64,000 nt of DNA. Source: UBA4207 sp964352405. Lineage in GTDB: Bacteria > Bdellovibrionota > Bacteriovoracia > Bacteriovoracales > Bacteriovoracaceae. The stretch spans positions 105,262-169,261 of the forward strand of contig CAYGRY010000001.1 of the NCBI GenBank assembly GCA_964352405.1, read 5' to 3'. Positions 43,117-52,480 of this stretch are shown here, piece after piece; within the stretch, counting starts at the first letter, position 1; each line of letters opens with the position of its first letter. The notes under the pieces are model-generated. The model was not told the DNA's origin. It saw only the letters and a program-made list of their open reading frames with translations, and made no database searches. The position numbers were made by a program, and so were the translations under genes.

Positions 43117-43348
43117 AGAGATCTCCTTATAGAGTAGAAGTAAACTGATAAGACTTTATAATATTTTGAAGCTTTGGCAATTGATCTTTGTTAGATCATC
43201 GGCAAAGACGAATAAAGAACTAATTAACTAGGTATTAGGGCTAATTTAATGCGAAGCCACTAACGACTATAGCGATAATTGATTCTAAAAAGTGTCCTTA
43301 TTTCATAAAGTTTTGGTAGGATTTAAGCATCTAAAATAAGGGCTTATA

Positions 43349-44293
43349 ATGAAAACTGACGAAGCATCAAAAGCTTTAGCTCAAATTGTTGAGCAAATCT
43401 CCACAGTAATTCTTGATAAGAAAGAAGCCATTGAGATGATTTTATCAGCCTGGCTCATGGATGGGCATGTTCTCCTCGAAGATCTGCCCGGAACAGGAAA
43501 AACGGTTCTTGCAAAGTGCTTTAGTAAAGTTTGCGATGTTGATTACGGACGAGTTCAGTTTACGCCAGATCTTTTGCCTTCTGATATTTTAGGTACAACT
43601 ATTTACGATCAAGAAGCCAAGAAATTTTTCTTTCGAAAAGGACCTCTATTTTCTGATTTTTTTTTAGCAGATGAAATCAATCGTGCGACCCCAAGAACGC
43701 AAGCAGCACTTCTTGAAGCAATGGCCGAAAGACAGATAACTGTCGAAAACAAAACGGCTAAACTCACAAGAACATTTTTTGTCATGGCCACTCAAAATCC
43801 ACTTGAAACACATGGAACATTTCCATTACCTGAAGCCCAACTAGATCGTTTTACTCTAAAAATGTCTTTAGGATATTTAAAAGAAGATAAAGAAATGGAG
43901 ATGATTAAGGCCCAGTTAAAAGAGCATCCAATTGACCATTTGAAGACCATCATCTCAAGTGAAAATTTTATTAAGATAAAAGACTATATTCCTAATATTG
44001 AAGTTAGCGACAAAGTATTAAAATATATTATCGATATAGCAGCGGCTACGAGAAAGCATCCCAATCTTAAATATGGAGTTTCACAACGTGCTACACTAGC
44101 GTTAACAAAGTTAGCACAAGCTTATGCTCTCATTAAAAATAGAGACTATGTCATACCGACAGATATTTATCATCTGGCAACTCCAGCTCTCTCCCACCGT
44201 CTCGTTTTAACAGAAGATGCCATTTTTGAAGGAATGATAGATACAGAAGTTATGCGTGAGATAATGCATAAGATTCCATCTCCAACAAAATAG
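43349..44293 (+). CDS. MoxR-family AAA+ ATPase
   Basis: Protein of 314 residues with Walker A DLPGTGKTVLAK, Walker B FFLADEINRATPRTQAALLEA, sensor ATQNPLETHGTFPLPEAQLDRF and a helical lid. MoxR ATPases act as chaperones for assembly of metal- or VWA-containing complexes. Good AAGGG ribosome site. First of three genes with the DUF58 and TgpA-like genes, the common arrangement for this family. Confidence 0.95.
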   Translation: MKTDEASKALAQIVEQISTVILDKKEAIEMILSAWLMDGHVLLEDLPGTGKTVLAKCFSKVCDVDYGRVQFTPDLLPSDILGTTIYDQEAKKFFFRKGPLFSDFFLADEINRATPRTQAALLEAMAERQITVENKTAKLTRTFFVMATQNPLETHGTFPLPEAQLDRFTLKMSLGYLKEDKEMEMIKAQLKEHPIDHLKTIISSENFIKIKDYIPNIEVSDKVLKYIIDIAAATRKHPNLKYGVSQRATLALTKLAQAYALIKNRDYVIPTDIYHLATPALSHRLVLTEDAIFEGMIDTEVMREIMHKIPSPTK

Positions 44294-44295
44294 TG

Positions 44296-45726
44296 ATGAA
44301 GACAACAGAGATTAAAATTGATTCTTTTAAAGATTATAAAATAAATCTTTTTAATTATAGAAATTTTTTGCCATCGAATATAAATTTCTTACATTCAAAG
44401 TCTATTTATGTAGTAACACTAATTATTCTAGCTTTAACAACACTTGTTAATATTCAGGCCATCTGCCTACTGATCCCATTAATACTTCTATATTTTTATC
44501 AATATTTTGAATTAAATCGACTGAAACACAACATTGAATTAACAAGAAAACATCCATCCAAAGGAAAGGAAGAAGAAACTATTGATATTTCCTACCAGTT
44601 TTCAAACCCTACAGCTTTTACTTTTTCAAACTTTAATTTATTTGATGTTTTTAATGGTCATTCAGATAATGATTTTCAAAACATTTTCTTTTTCAATAAG
44701 CATGAATTTCTTAAAAATTCGAGAAAGAGTCAAACCCGAAAAGTCGAATTAAATGAAGGAATGGGCGATAAAATATTTGGACCTCTAGGACTTTGCCTTA
44801 CAGATGAATTAGGAATTCATCGCCTTATTTATAAGAACAACCTTCAACCTGTAATTCAGGTCTACCCAAAAGTTTACCCGTCCAAGCCACATAAATTAAC
44901 GGCTGACCCATACTCATCTCACTTTGGTGAATATGACACAACCAACCGTGGTGAAAATGTTAATTTTTTTGGAGTTAGAGAATACCAACAAGGCGACAAT
45001 GTAAAAAAGATCAATTGGAAGCTATCACTAAAGAATAACCAGATTATTGTGAATGAATTTGAAAAAAATGTTAACGCAAAGATTTTAATCATCTTTAATA
45101 ATGATCAGCGAGTTCATTCAGGATCAGGAGCACAAAGTAGCTTTGAGTATATTAAGGACATCACTCTTTCTATATGCCACCAACATACCAAAAACTTTAA
45201 CGAAATTGCATTAATTTCTCATTCTAAACGGACATCCTTTAAATCAGGCCCATCGCATATAAAAGGCATAGAGTTTCTAATAAGCAAGCTTGAACTAGAA
45301 GAATATAGCCTTACAGAGCATTACCATCGAGGCTCAGCAGTTCCAAAAGAAGTAGTAAAACTCAAAAAGAAAGTGATGATGGAAATCGATAGTAATACGC
45401 ATCTTTATTATGTTAGTGGATTTTTGCCAGGAAAAATTAGCCATTCTTATATAGAAGCTCTAAAACTTTGGTCAAAAAAAGCAATAACAACGACATTTAT
45501 AGCTGTAAGCAATCTACAACAACAAGCCGTAGAAATTGATAGTGAATCGAGATCTTCAGCTCAATCCTTGCTTAAGTCTTCAAATGCACAAAAGGATATC
45601 ATCTTACGTGATTTAAAACGAACAAAGATAAGAACCAAATTTATAGAAGTTAATAGAAATATTCCATACATAAAAGTAATCCAGGATGGACTAAGAATAA
45701 GAAAGAACGATGCGAATAGAATATAA
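44296..45726 (+). CDS. DUF58-domain membrane-associated protein
   Basis: Protein of about 476 residues: two N-terminal membrane helices, then the DUF58 signature VREYQQGDNVKKINWKLSLK and INWK-type core, followed by a VWA-like region. The ATG at 44296 starts just after the moxR stop. It is the usual partner of MoxR. The 3' end overlaps the next gene by 17 bases. Confidence 0.88.
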   Translation: MKTTEIKIDSFKDYKINLFNYRNFLPSNINFLHSKSIYVVTLIILALTTLVNIQAICLLIPLILLYFYQYFELNRLKHNIELTRKHPSKGKEEETIDISYQFSNPTAFTFSNFNLFDVFNGHSDNDFQNIFFFNKHEFLKNSRKSQTRKVELNEGMGDKIFGPLGLCLTDELGIHRLIYKNNLQPVIQVYPKVYPSKPHKLTADPYSSHFGEYDTTNRGENVNFFGVREYQQGDNVKKINWKLSLKNNQIIVNEFEKNVNAKILIIFNNDQRVHSGSGAQSSFEYIKDITLSICHQHTKNFNEIALISHSKRTSFKSGPSHIKGIEFLISKLELEEYSLTEHYHRGSAVPKEVVKLKKKVMMEIDSNTHLYYVSGFLPGKISHSYIEALKLWSKKAITTTFIAVSNLQQQAVEIDSESRSSAQSLLKSSNAQKDIILRDLKRTKIRTKFIEVNRNIPYIKVIQDGLRIRKNDANRI

Positions 45727-47623
45727 GGTCATTCCTATTTTTCATACTCTTGTAGTTAGCCTTGCATTGCTGAGCTGCAAAGTTAATCCTAATATTTATG
45801 ACATCTTATTTTTAACCTTTATCAGTGGCGCAATATCATTTTGGAATTGGAATAAAATATTAAATAACTTTAATCTTGGTTATCACTGGGATTTTATTGA
45901 AGAAGGATTTCATCCGGCAGATCAAACTGCTGGAATTAAGTCTGGAAGAATTAATCTAATACAAAAACAAAAAAGTTTAATTTCAAAACTCGCGAACGAA
46001 AACAGAGGAATAAACTTTTCGATTAAAACGATTTGTATTACTGCTCTATATGCCTATTACAGCTTTAAATTCTCTAGTCAAACAAGCATTTTTGCCAGTG
46101 CACTTTCCATTTCGTTTATTGTTTTATTTTTAAGAGCTAATTTCTGGGGGATGTATAAGCAGTGCATAGCACTTACTATAATCTTATGTGCAGTTTTCTT
46201 TGATGCTGTTATAATCTCGAAAATAGTTACAATATTGATATTTATTCCGATGTATATATTTAATATCAAAATATTAAATAACTTTTTTTATCATAAACTT
46301 AATAACCAAAAAAAAGACACATCCTTAAAAGTATCTTTTCCACTTAAATCAGCACTTATTTTTCTAAGTACATTTTTCCTTCTTAATTTTTTAATTCCTA
46401 AAGACAAGAGTCTCTTTGATCTTAGCTCTCATTTTTGGAAAACAGCTAAAATCTCGGAGGATTTTAAACTTACAAAAACTACACCTTCATATTTTAAGCA
46501 AAATAAGATTCCAACGAGTTTGCTAAAAAATCTACCTATTAATAAAGATTTGCTATCCGAACTAACGAATCTACAACTTTCAATTGAAGCACAGGCAGGA
46601 AACGAGGCCTTAACAGCTAGCGATTTTATGAAATTTAATAAGGATGTTGAGAATTGGAAAAATCTTAATCAAAACGTGTTTTCAAGTCTTGTTGAAAAAG
46701 AAACGCAACTTAACCTTGATCAAAAGAAGATTCTCCATAAAATCCCTATTTACTCACAGCAACTAGAAAAATTTGCGAAACAAAACATTGCTCCAGGGCA
46801 GCTAAAAGAGCTTCAGGACAACATTTTTAAAAGTAACGTTTTTTCAAAAGATCAGGAATCTCAATTTAAGGTGCTTTCAAAGGATCTAAATTCTGGAAAG
46901 AATCTTGAGTTAAAAGATCAAGTAGCATTAGAAAAACTACTTGATGCTTCACTTTCAAATACTAACACAAAAGAAACACAGCAAGCCCTCAATCACCTTG
47001 CGCAAAAATTAAAAGCTCAGCAAATATCTGCAGTAGAGCGTCTTGATAGTGCTGAAACTGAATCGGAGTACAAGCAGTACAGAGATAGACTGAACGATAT
47101 TACGACAGCGTTAGAAGCGTCTAAACAAGAAGTTCTTCAAGAAGAGAAGACTAAAGACTGGCTTAAAGATTTTATAGCGCTACTAGAAATTATACTTGGC
47201 ATATTCATTTTAAATTTTCTCTATGATTTCTTTAGAAGAAATAAAATAACTCATGATGATACTTTAAATAAACTGGATACTAAAACGAAAGAGTTAATCA
47301 AGGACTCACTCTCCAACACTCCTCGTCGTTTTTCCAGCATTGAAGATGAAATCGTTACTTGTTATCAATTATTTCATCAAACGATGAACACGCTGTTTTA
47401 TAATAATCAAGCGAGCTTGTACTCTCCTCCACCGCGAGCCTTAAGTCTTGATAATTCTAAGCTAACATTAAACTTCAAACCTATTGCTGAAATTCTATCG
47501 AGGTCCTTTGTACCTATATATTATGGTTCTAAGTTGTATTCAGAAACGAATACTTCTATTAAAGATTTTAGAAAATCGTATCAGAAATTTTTAAAACTTA
47601 CTTTAAGGATGACTAAGAATTAG
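45710..47623 (+). CDS. TgpA-like membrane protein without visible transglutaminase centre
   Basis: Protein of 637 residues: about seven N-terminal membrane helices (to about 235), a long central charged region with coiled-coil character (about 240-485), one further helix (ALLEIILGIFILNFLYDFF) and a cytoplasmic C-terminal domain resembling DUF4129. Position and helices match TgpA of MoxR-DUF58 loci, but the central part has no Cys, so the Cys-His-Asp transglutaminase core is absent. It may have kept only a structural role. Confidence 0.7.
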   Translation: MRIEYKVIPIFHTLVVSLALLSCKVNPNIYDILFLTFISGAISFWNWNKILNNFNLGYHWDFIEEGFHPADQTAGIKSGRINLIQKQKSLISKLANENRGINFSIKTICITALYAYYSFKFSSQTSIFASALSISFIVLFLRANFWGMYKQCIALTIILCAVFFDAVIISKIVTILIFIPMYIFNIKILNNFFYHKLNNQKKDTSLKVSFPLKSALIFLSTFFLLNFLIPKDKSLFDLSSHFWKTAKISEDFKLTKTTPSYFKQNKIPTSLLKNLPINKDLLSELTNLQLSIEAQAGNEALTASDFMKFNKDVENWKNLNQNVFSSLVEKETQLNLDQKKILHKIPIYSQQLEKFAKQNIAPGQLKELQDNIFKSNVFSKDQESQFKVLSKDLNSGKNLELKDQVALEKLLDASLSNTNTKETQQALNHLAQKLKAQQISAVERLDSAETESEYKQYRDRLNDITTALEASKQEVLQEEKTKDWLKDFIALLEIILGIFILNFLYDFFRRNKITHDDTLNKLDTKTKELIKDSLSNTPRRFSSIEDEIVTCYQLFHQTMNTLFYNNQASLYSPPPRALSLDNSKLTLNFKPIAEILSRSFVPIYYGSKLYSETNTSIKDFRKSYQKFLKLTLRMTKN

Positions 47624-49224
47624 TCTAAGAGTCGATTAATGGCTGATTTAATCTCTTCGTCTCGCACATTCACTATATTTAGTCCATTGACAAAATTTCT
47701 ATTCTCAACCGCATTTTTACAGACAATTTGTGTTACTTTTGCGATTTGTTCCTTCATTGAAAATGTATTCAGTTCTGGATATTCTTCAAAGTCTTGGTAG
47801 GCAAATTTTAAATCATCAGCTTCACATTTTGGTGTCATTAAAAACTGACTGGTGACACCTTTTTCTATCCACCTTGGTAGAAACGATTTCATGCTTGCTT
47901 GCACCTTAGTCATATGAGCTTGGTGAATGCTTTCGGGCAATTTCAGCTTGGGTGCATTCTTCAATAAAGGGCTTAAGAACTCAATATGAGGATGTGCCTG
48001 TAGGCTTTTAACTAAAAACTCTTTCGAATATGCATCCAGCGCACTTTCATAGCACTGATTCATCTTATAAGATTTTGTATCAAGCCTACTTTCCTCGCTA
48101 AAGTTACGAATGGCAGCGATAGTGCATATTTTTGTTATTTTATCTAGTTCTTGTGGTGATGGTTGCCAATTTCGATATAAATTCTCTGCATTAGCGATAA
48201 TTTCATTTGTAAGTAGTTTCGGATTATTACAACTATGCTCACTTGTATATTCAACGCCGTTAAAGATGACATTTTTAATCAATTCATATTTTTCAGGACT
48301 TTTTCGTTTTAAAAGCTCAGGATTATAACGATATGCTGACGCAGACTCTGCAAAGTCTTCAGCAGGATTTGACTTGCCGTATCTTGATACGATCGTAGAT
48401 GGTTTAGAAAATTCAAATTCTTCAACTTCTTCTCCATTAACAATTCTTGTTTCTGAATCCCAGCCAGACAAAGACTTCCAGTAGTCAGAATCATCAACAT
48501 TACTTTCACCTGCAATATAATGACCGATTTCATGGGTTAATGTATATCGTTTCTCTTCTTTAGAATCATTATCCCATAGATCAAATATCTCAATGACAGC
48601 ATTTGCAATTGTACTACCTCCACCACTGCGTTGATAACCTCGCTTAAAATGAATTAGCTTTTTATTATCTTTCATCGGCAAAACAGAGCTGGGAAAATCC
48701 GTAAGCGCCAAAAGAACTTGATCTAACTCCGACTTCTTCCATGCATCTGCATCATCTGAGTGAGCGATATGAGAGCCATTAAATCCAAATTTTCTAAGCA
48801 TAAACAAAAGCTGTGTTCCTGTTTCTCCAAATATTTCTTTAACAGCACAATCGACTTTTTTACAAGATGAAGCATATGTTGGTTGCTCAGCAGCTGGTTT
48901 TTCTCGACCAAAAAAATCTACAGCTGTTGTTAAATGCTCAAAAGCTTTTAAATTTTCTGTAGACTCACCTTCAAAATTTATGCCGTTAATAGACTTATTT
49001 TCTGCCTGTGTTCCCGATTGATGACCAATCCATTGTGTCATTTCATTTTCAGTAAATAAGTCTTTTCTTGTACAGGCTGCATTTCGTATTTGAGACTTAC
49101 TTGCAGCAGACCAATTAATACCTTCTGCAAAGCGTGCTAAAGTATTTTCATCACAATCCACGCAAGGACCAATTTGATCTGCCAAAATTGGAAAAGATAT
49201 AAACAACAATAAAAGAAACCTCAT
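47620..49224 (-). CDS. Secreted HEXXH zinc-metalloprotease-like protein
   Basis: Protein of 534 residues starting MRFLLLLFISFPILA (signal peptide). LTHEIGHYIAGES is a zinc site, and NPAEDFAESASAY about 55 residues later supplies the likely third ligand Glu, the arrangement of lethal-factor-like (ATLF) gluzincins. The N-terminal Cys pairs (IGPCVDCDE) and the helical C-terminal third have no recognised role. The ATG at 49224 overlaps the stop of the preceding gene (ATGA). Confidence 0.78.
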   Translation of the reverse strand: MRFLLLLFISFPILADQIGPCVDCDENTLARFAEGINWSAASKSQIRNAACTRKDLFTENEMTQWIGHQSGTQAENKSINGINFEGESTENLKAFEHLTTAVDFFGREKPAAEQPTYASSCKKVDCAVKEIFGETGTQLLFMLRKFGFNGSHIAHSDDADAWKKSELDQVLLALTDFPSSVLPMKDNKKLIHFKRGYQRSGGGSTIANAVIEIFDLWDNDSKEEKRYTLTHEIGHYIAGESNVDDSDYWKSLSGWDSETRIVNGEEVEEFEFSKPSTIVSRYGKSNPAEDFAESASAYRYNPELLKRKSPEKYELIKNVIFNGVEYTSEHSCNNPKLLTNEIIANAENLYRNWQPSPQELDKITKICTIAAIRNFSEESRLDTKSYKMNQCYESALDAYSKEFLVKSLQAHPHIEFLSPLLKNAPKLKLPESIHQAHMTKVQASMKSFLPRWIEKGVTSQFLMTPKCEADDLKFAYQDFEEYPELNTFSMKEQIAKVTQIVCKNAVENRNFVNGLNIVNVRDEEIKSAINRLLD

Positions 49225-49709
49225 GGAGTATCGTCTCCTAGGTTCCAAATTAAGACAGATTGTAAACTTTTAGAATCGTCATGTTTAAACTTTAGGCGCA
49301 GTGATTGATCTTTTAAGTTCACTGTTAAATAACGACCAACTTCATGACCAGACATTGTATTCTTTTCTTTTAATTCTTGTTTTTCTTTATCCGTTAGTGA
49401 TTCATAGATTTTATCAAACAACGAGCTTTTGTGTTCTTCTGGAAGCTTAATTAAAACATATGAGAACTTACCTTTTTCAAAGCCAATGGTGACATCATTA
49501 TCTTTTGAAAAATACTTCAAAAACAATGTTTCTTGTTCCTTTGATTTTTTTATTTTTCCTTTGAACCTTGAGCTTAAGGTCTCAAATGTGTCTGATTTAT
49601 TTAGATTTGCAAGCTCGCTTGGAACAAGTTTTAAGATTTCATTTCGCTCAATTGGTTTGGCAAAAATAGAAATTGATATGAATAGAAAAAATAATATTAT
49701 GTATTTCAC
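49221..49709 (-). CDS. Secreted protein, partner of the metalloprotease
   Basis: Protein of 162 residues with signal peptide MKYIILFFLFISISIFA; mature part Lys-rich helix and strand with no recognised domain. Four-base overlap with the metalloprotease gene means matched synthesis, so an inhibitor or chaperone role is possible but unproven. Confidence 0.72.
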   Translation of the reverse strand: MKYIILFFLFISISIFAKPIERNEILKLVPSELANLNKSDTFETLSSRFKGKIKKSKEQETLFLKYFSKDNDVTIGFEKGKFSYVLIKLPEEHKSSLFDKIYESLTDKEKQELKEKNTMSGHEVGRYLTVNLKDQSLRLKFKHDDSKSLQSVLIWNLGDDTP

Positions 49710-49761
49710 AACTTAATGTATCGGTGATTTGGATCTTGAATTTAACAATTTCCGAGCAAAA

Positions 49762-50289
49762 CTATCTTATATTTGCGCTGTCACCATTACTTTCTTGAAC
49801 ATTTAAACTACCGGAAGTACGGCCATTTTTCCTTGAAGCATCGTTTACCTGAACATGTCGGTTAAGTATTTCATATTGCTCTTCGAGCATTCTTAAGTAT
49901 TCGCTAGCTTGCTCATCTGTTATTTCAACTGGAACTGTAGATTTGGCGCATAAGACGTTATAAACAACATCTTTAACCTTTGGTGCCTCTTGTTCAGCCA
50001 TGCCAAGAAACCCAAGAGTCGAATTACGAAGTTTAACAAATATAGATTGTTCGGAATGTTTAATCCGATCGTTTGAAACAATTCTTGATGATCTAAATTC
50101 TTCACCAAAATGAGATTTGCATCTCCTATTTAAATATATGTTTTTAGCTCCGAAATCCTTTTGCGTAGAAATCGATTCGAGCACATCCTTTTCTATTTCG
50201 AAGGACTTTATTTCAATCCCAGACATTTCCATAGCGCAAATAAATGTACTAAAACCAAGGAGTAATGTTGCAAGAGATCCTGTAAACAT
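49762..50289 (-). CDS. Secreted protein of unknown function
   Basis: Protein of 175 residues, N-terminal hydrophobic segment MFTGSLATLLLGFSTFICA acting as signal peptide. Two Cys (RRCKSHF, VLCAKS) may form a disulfide; the C-terminus is Asn/Ser-rich. No family seen. Same strand as the metalloprotease genes, 52 bases upstream. Confidence 0.65.
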   Translation of the reverse strand: MFTGSLATLLLGFSTFICAMEMSGIEIKSFEIEKDVLESISTQKDFGAKNIYLNRRCKSHFGEEFRSSRIVSNDRIKHSEQSIFVKLRNSTLGFLGMAEQEAPKVKDVVYNVLCAKSTVPVEITDEQASEYLRMLEEQYEILNRHVQVNDASRKNGRTSGSLNVQESNGDSANIR

Positions 50290-50312
50290 ACAGATCTTAT
50301 CGTACTTGCGCT

Positions 50313-50519
50313 CTACTCCTTTAACAGACTACTCTTGAAGCTATGTGACTCCTGCTCTGCCCTCTCTTGAGAATAGTTATATACTCTTTTAATCAGGTTT
50401 GTTAGTTTATCCATATGATTATGCAATCGATCGATTTCGAGATCATTAAATCTTACAAATTTATTTTTAATTTTTACCTTCAATTCTCGCCAATCTTGAT
50501 AGCCTAGATCTTGGTTCAT
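50313..50519 (-). CDS. CsbD-like small stress protein
   Basis: Protein of 68 residues: WRELKVKIKNKFVRFNDLEI followed by DKLTNLIKRVYNYSQERAEQE follows the CsbD/UPF0337 pattern (WxxLKGKIKxKWGxLTDDDL, LVGKIQExYGxSxExAE), though diverged. It is a soluble helical protein of the general stress response type. ATG 50519 has GGAGG 5 bases upstream. Confidence 0.78.
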   Translation of the reverse strand: MNQDLGYQDWRELKVKIKNKFVRFNDLEIDRLHNHMDKLTNLIKRVYNYSQERAEQESHSFKSSLLKE

Positions 50520-50686
50520 ACAAACCTCCATTAAAGACTGCTTTAGGCATATTCTCAGCTTTTGCTATTCTATAAAATGACAAAGTTTCTATATATGTCA
50601 TAAGTAATGATTATATTGGCGCATGAATTAAACCGATCGAATTGCTTTATAACTAAACGTTTATACCCTAGAGCCGATCAAACATT

Positions 50687-52480
50687 ATGGAAACATTAAG
50701 AACTACTGAGCTTTTACGTAATCAAAAGATTCAACTTAAACATGTCTTAAGAGAACTTGTTCAAAGTAAGAAGCTCAACGAAACGACAGCAATTTCATTA
50801 TCAAAAATGCTGACATTAAGTAAGGCTCATCCTCTTCTTGCTTTAACCGAGGGAAAGGCTGGAGAGATTCTATTTCAAAATGGCTTCACTTCAATTGATA
50901 AACTAACACAGTGGTATGCTAAAAGAATTGGTGTTGAATATATAAGAGTTGATCCGATCAAAGTAAAAGTGGAATCAGTCGTTGGAGTTGTCCCTTATGC
51001 TTATGCATCTCGATTACAAATCATGCCTATCCATGTTGATGATAAGAAAGCTATATTTGTAACTTCTGAACCATTTTACCTTAACTGGGTTCATGAACTA
51101 GAAAGTACTATTAAAAAAGATATAGAAGTTAAGTTCGCCTCCCCTACTCAAATTAAAATTTTGCTTGAAGAAATCTTTGTCGTTCAAAAGGTTTTAAAAG
51201 ATCTCAATAAAGATAACGTCGGTAGCAAAGATAAGAACTATCAAACGCTTCTTAAAAATGGACAAATTGAAGAACTTGATTCATTGCTTGATAAAACGAA
51301 ACAAAAAAATTGGGGCAGAGACGATAATGCCGTCATTAAAATTGTTGATTGGATAATGAACTATGCTCTTAACGAAAGAGCTAGTGATATCCATCTAGAA
51401 CCCAAAAAAGGAATGGCGCAAATTCGCTTTAGGGTTGATGGTAAGCTGCGTACTGTTTATCGAATGGATCCAGCTGCTCTTTTAGGTGTTACGACAAGGA
51501 TCAAAATTTTAGCGAATATCAAAATAGATGAAAAAAGAAAACCACAAGACGGTAGAATAAAGAGATATCTTGATAGTGACCGCCGAATAGAACTTCGTGT
51601 ATCGACCATACCAACTCCAAATGGTGAAAAGATTGTCATGAGGATTTTTGACCAAACGGTCAATAGAGACTCGTTAGATATAGTGGATTTTTCAAAAGAA
51701 GATCATGATAAGTGGTTAAGACTTATTAATAGTAAACAAGGCTTAATTATCGTCACTGGCCCTACTGGTTCGGGTAAAACGACAACGCTATACTCATCTT
51801 TAAATATTTTAGCTACTGATGAAGTTAATGTTTGCACAATCGAGGATCCTATAGAGATTTTCATGGATTCTTTTAACCAAGTTCAAGTAAAGCAAGAAGT
51901 TAATCTTACTTTTGCCAATGCGATTCGTACTTTTTTACGTCAAGACCCAGATGTTATAATGGTTGGGGAGATCAGAGATCATGAAACTGGTGATGCTACT
52001 ATACAAGCGTCTTTAACCGGCCACTTGGTATTCTCTACACTACATACAAACGGTGCTTTGGCTTCAATACAAAGACTTATCGATTTAGGTCTACCGACTT
52101 TCTTAATTAACTCGTCGTTAAAAGCCATTATGGCGCAAAGACTAGTAAGAAAGCTTTGTCCTCACTGCAAAACCAAGGTAGATACACCAAGCGAAAAGTG
52201 GCAAGTTCTAAAAGACGATCTTGATACTGAAATGCCGAAGAGTATTTATACAACTTGTGGCTGTAACGAATGTAAACAAACTGGATATATTGGACGAATC
52301 TGTATTTACGAACTTGTCGAATTTACAGATGAAATGAAGCTCGCTATCCATGACAATATTAGTCTTAATGAGCTTAAGTCAAAAACAAAGGGTATGTTCA
52401 CACCCTTTAGGTCAAATTGCTTAGACAAGATTAAACAAGGCCTTACTTCTATTGAAGAAGTCCTAGAAATTATTTTTTGA
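50687..52480 (+). CDS. GspE/PilB-type secretion or pilus ATPase
   Basis: Cytoplasmic hexameric ATPase of 597 residues. An N-terminal MshEN-like domain (about 20-175) is followed by ERASDIHLEP, Walker A GPTGSGKTTTLYSSL (about 358-366), the Asp box EDPIE, Walker B GEIRDHETGDATIQASLTGH and a Cys4 zinc site (CPHCK ... CGCNEC) as in PilB/GspE. It powers type II secretion or type IV pilus assembly. No partner pil or gsp gene is nearby. Confidence 0.95.
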   Translation: METLRTTELLRNQKIQLKHVLRELVQSKKLNETTAISLSKMLTLSKAHPLLALTEGKAGEILFQNGFTSIDKLTQWYAKRIGVEYIRVDPIKVKVESVVGVVPYAYASRLQIMPIHVDDKKAIFVTSEPFYLNWVHELESTIKKDIEVKFASPTQIKILLEEIFVVQKVLKDLNKDNVGSKDKNYQTLLKNGQIEELDSLLDKTKQKNWGRDDNAVIKIVDWIMNYALNERASDIHLEPKKGMAQIRFRVDGKLRTVYRMDPAALLGVTTRIKILANIKIDEKRKPQDGRIKRYLDSDRRIELRVSTIPTPNGEKIVMRIFDQTVNRDSLDIVDFSKEDHDKWLRLINSKQGLIIVTGPTGSGKTTTLYSSLNILATDEVNVCTIEDPIEIFMDSFNQVQVKQEVNLTFANAIRTFLRQDPDVIMVGEIRDHETGDATIQASLTGHLVFSTLHTNGALASIQRLIDLGLPTFLINSSLKAIMAQRLVRKLCPHCKTKVDTPSEKWQVLKDDLDTEMPKSIYTTCGCNECKQTGYIGRICIYELVEFTDEMKLAIHDNISLNELKSKTKGMFTPFRSNCLDKIKQGLTSIEEVLEIIF

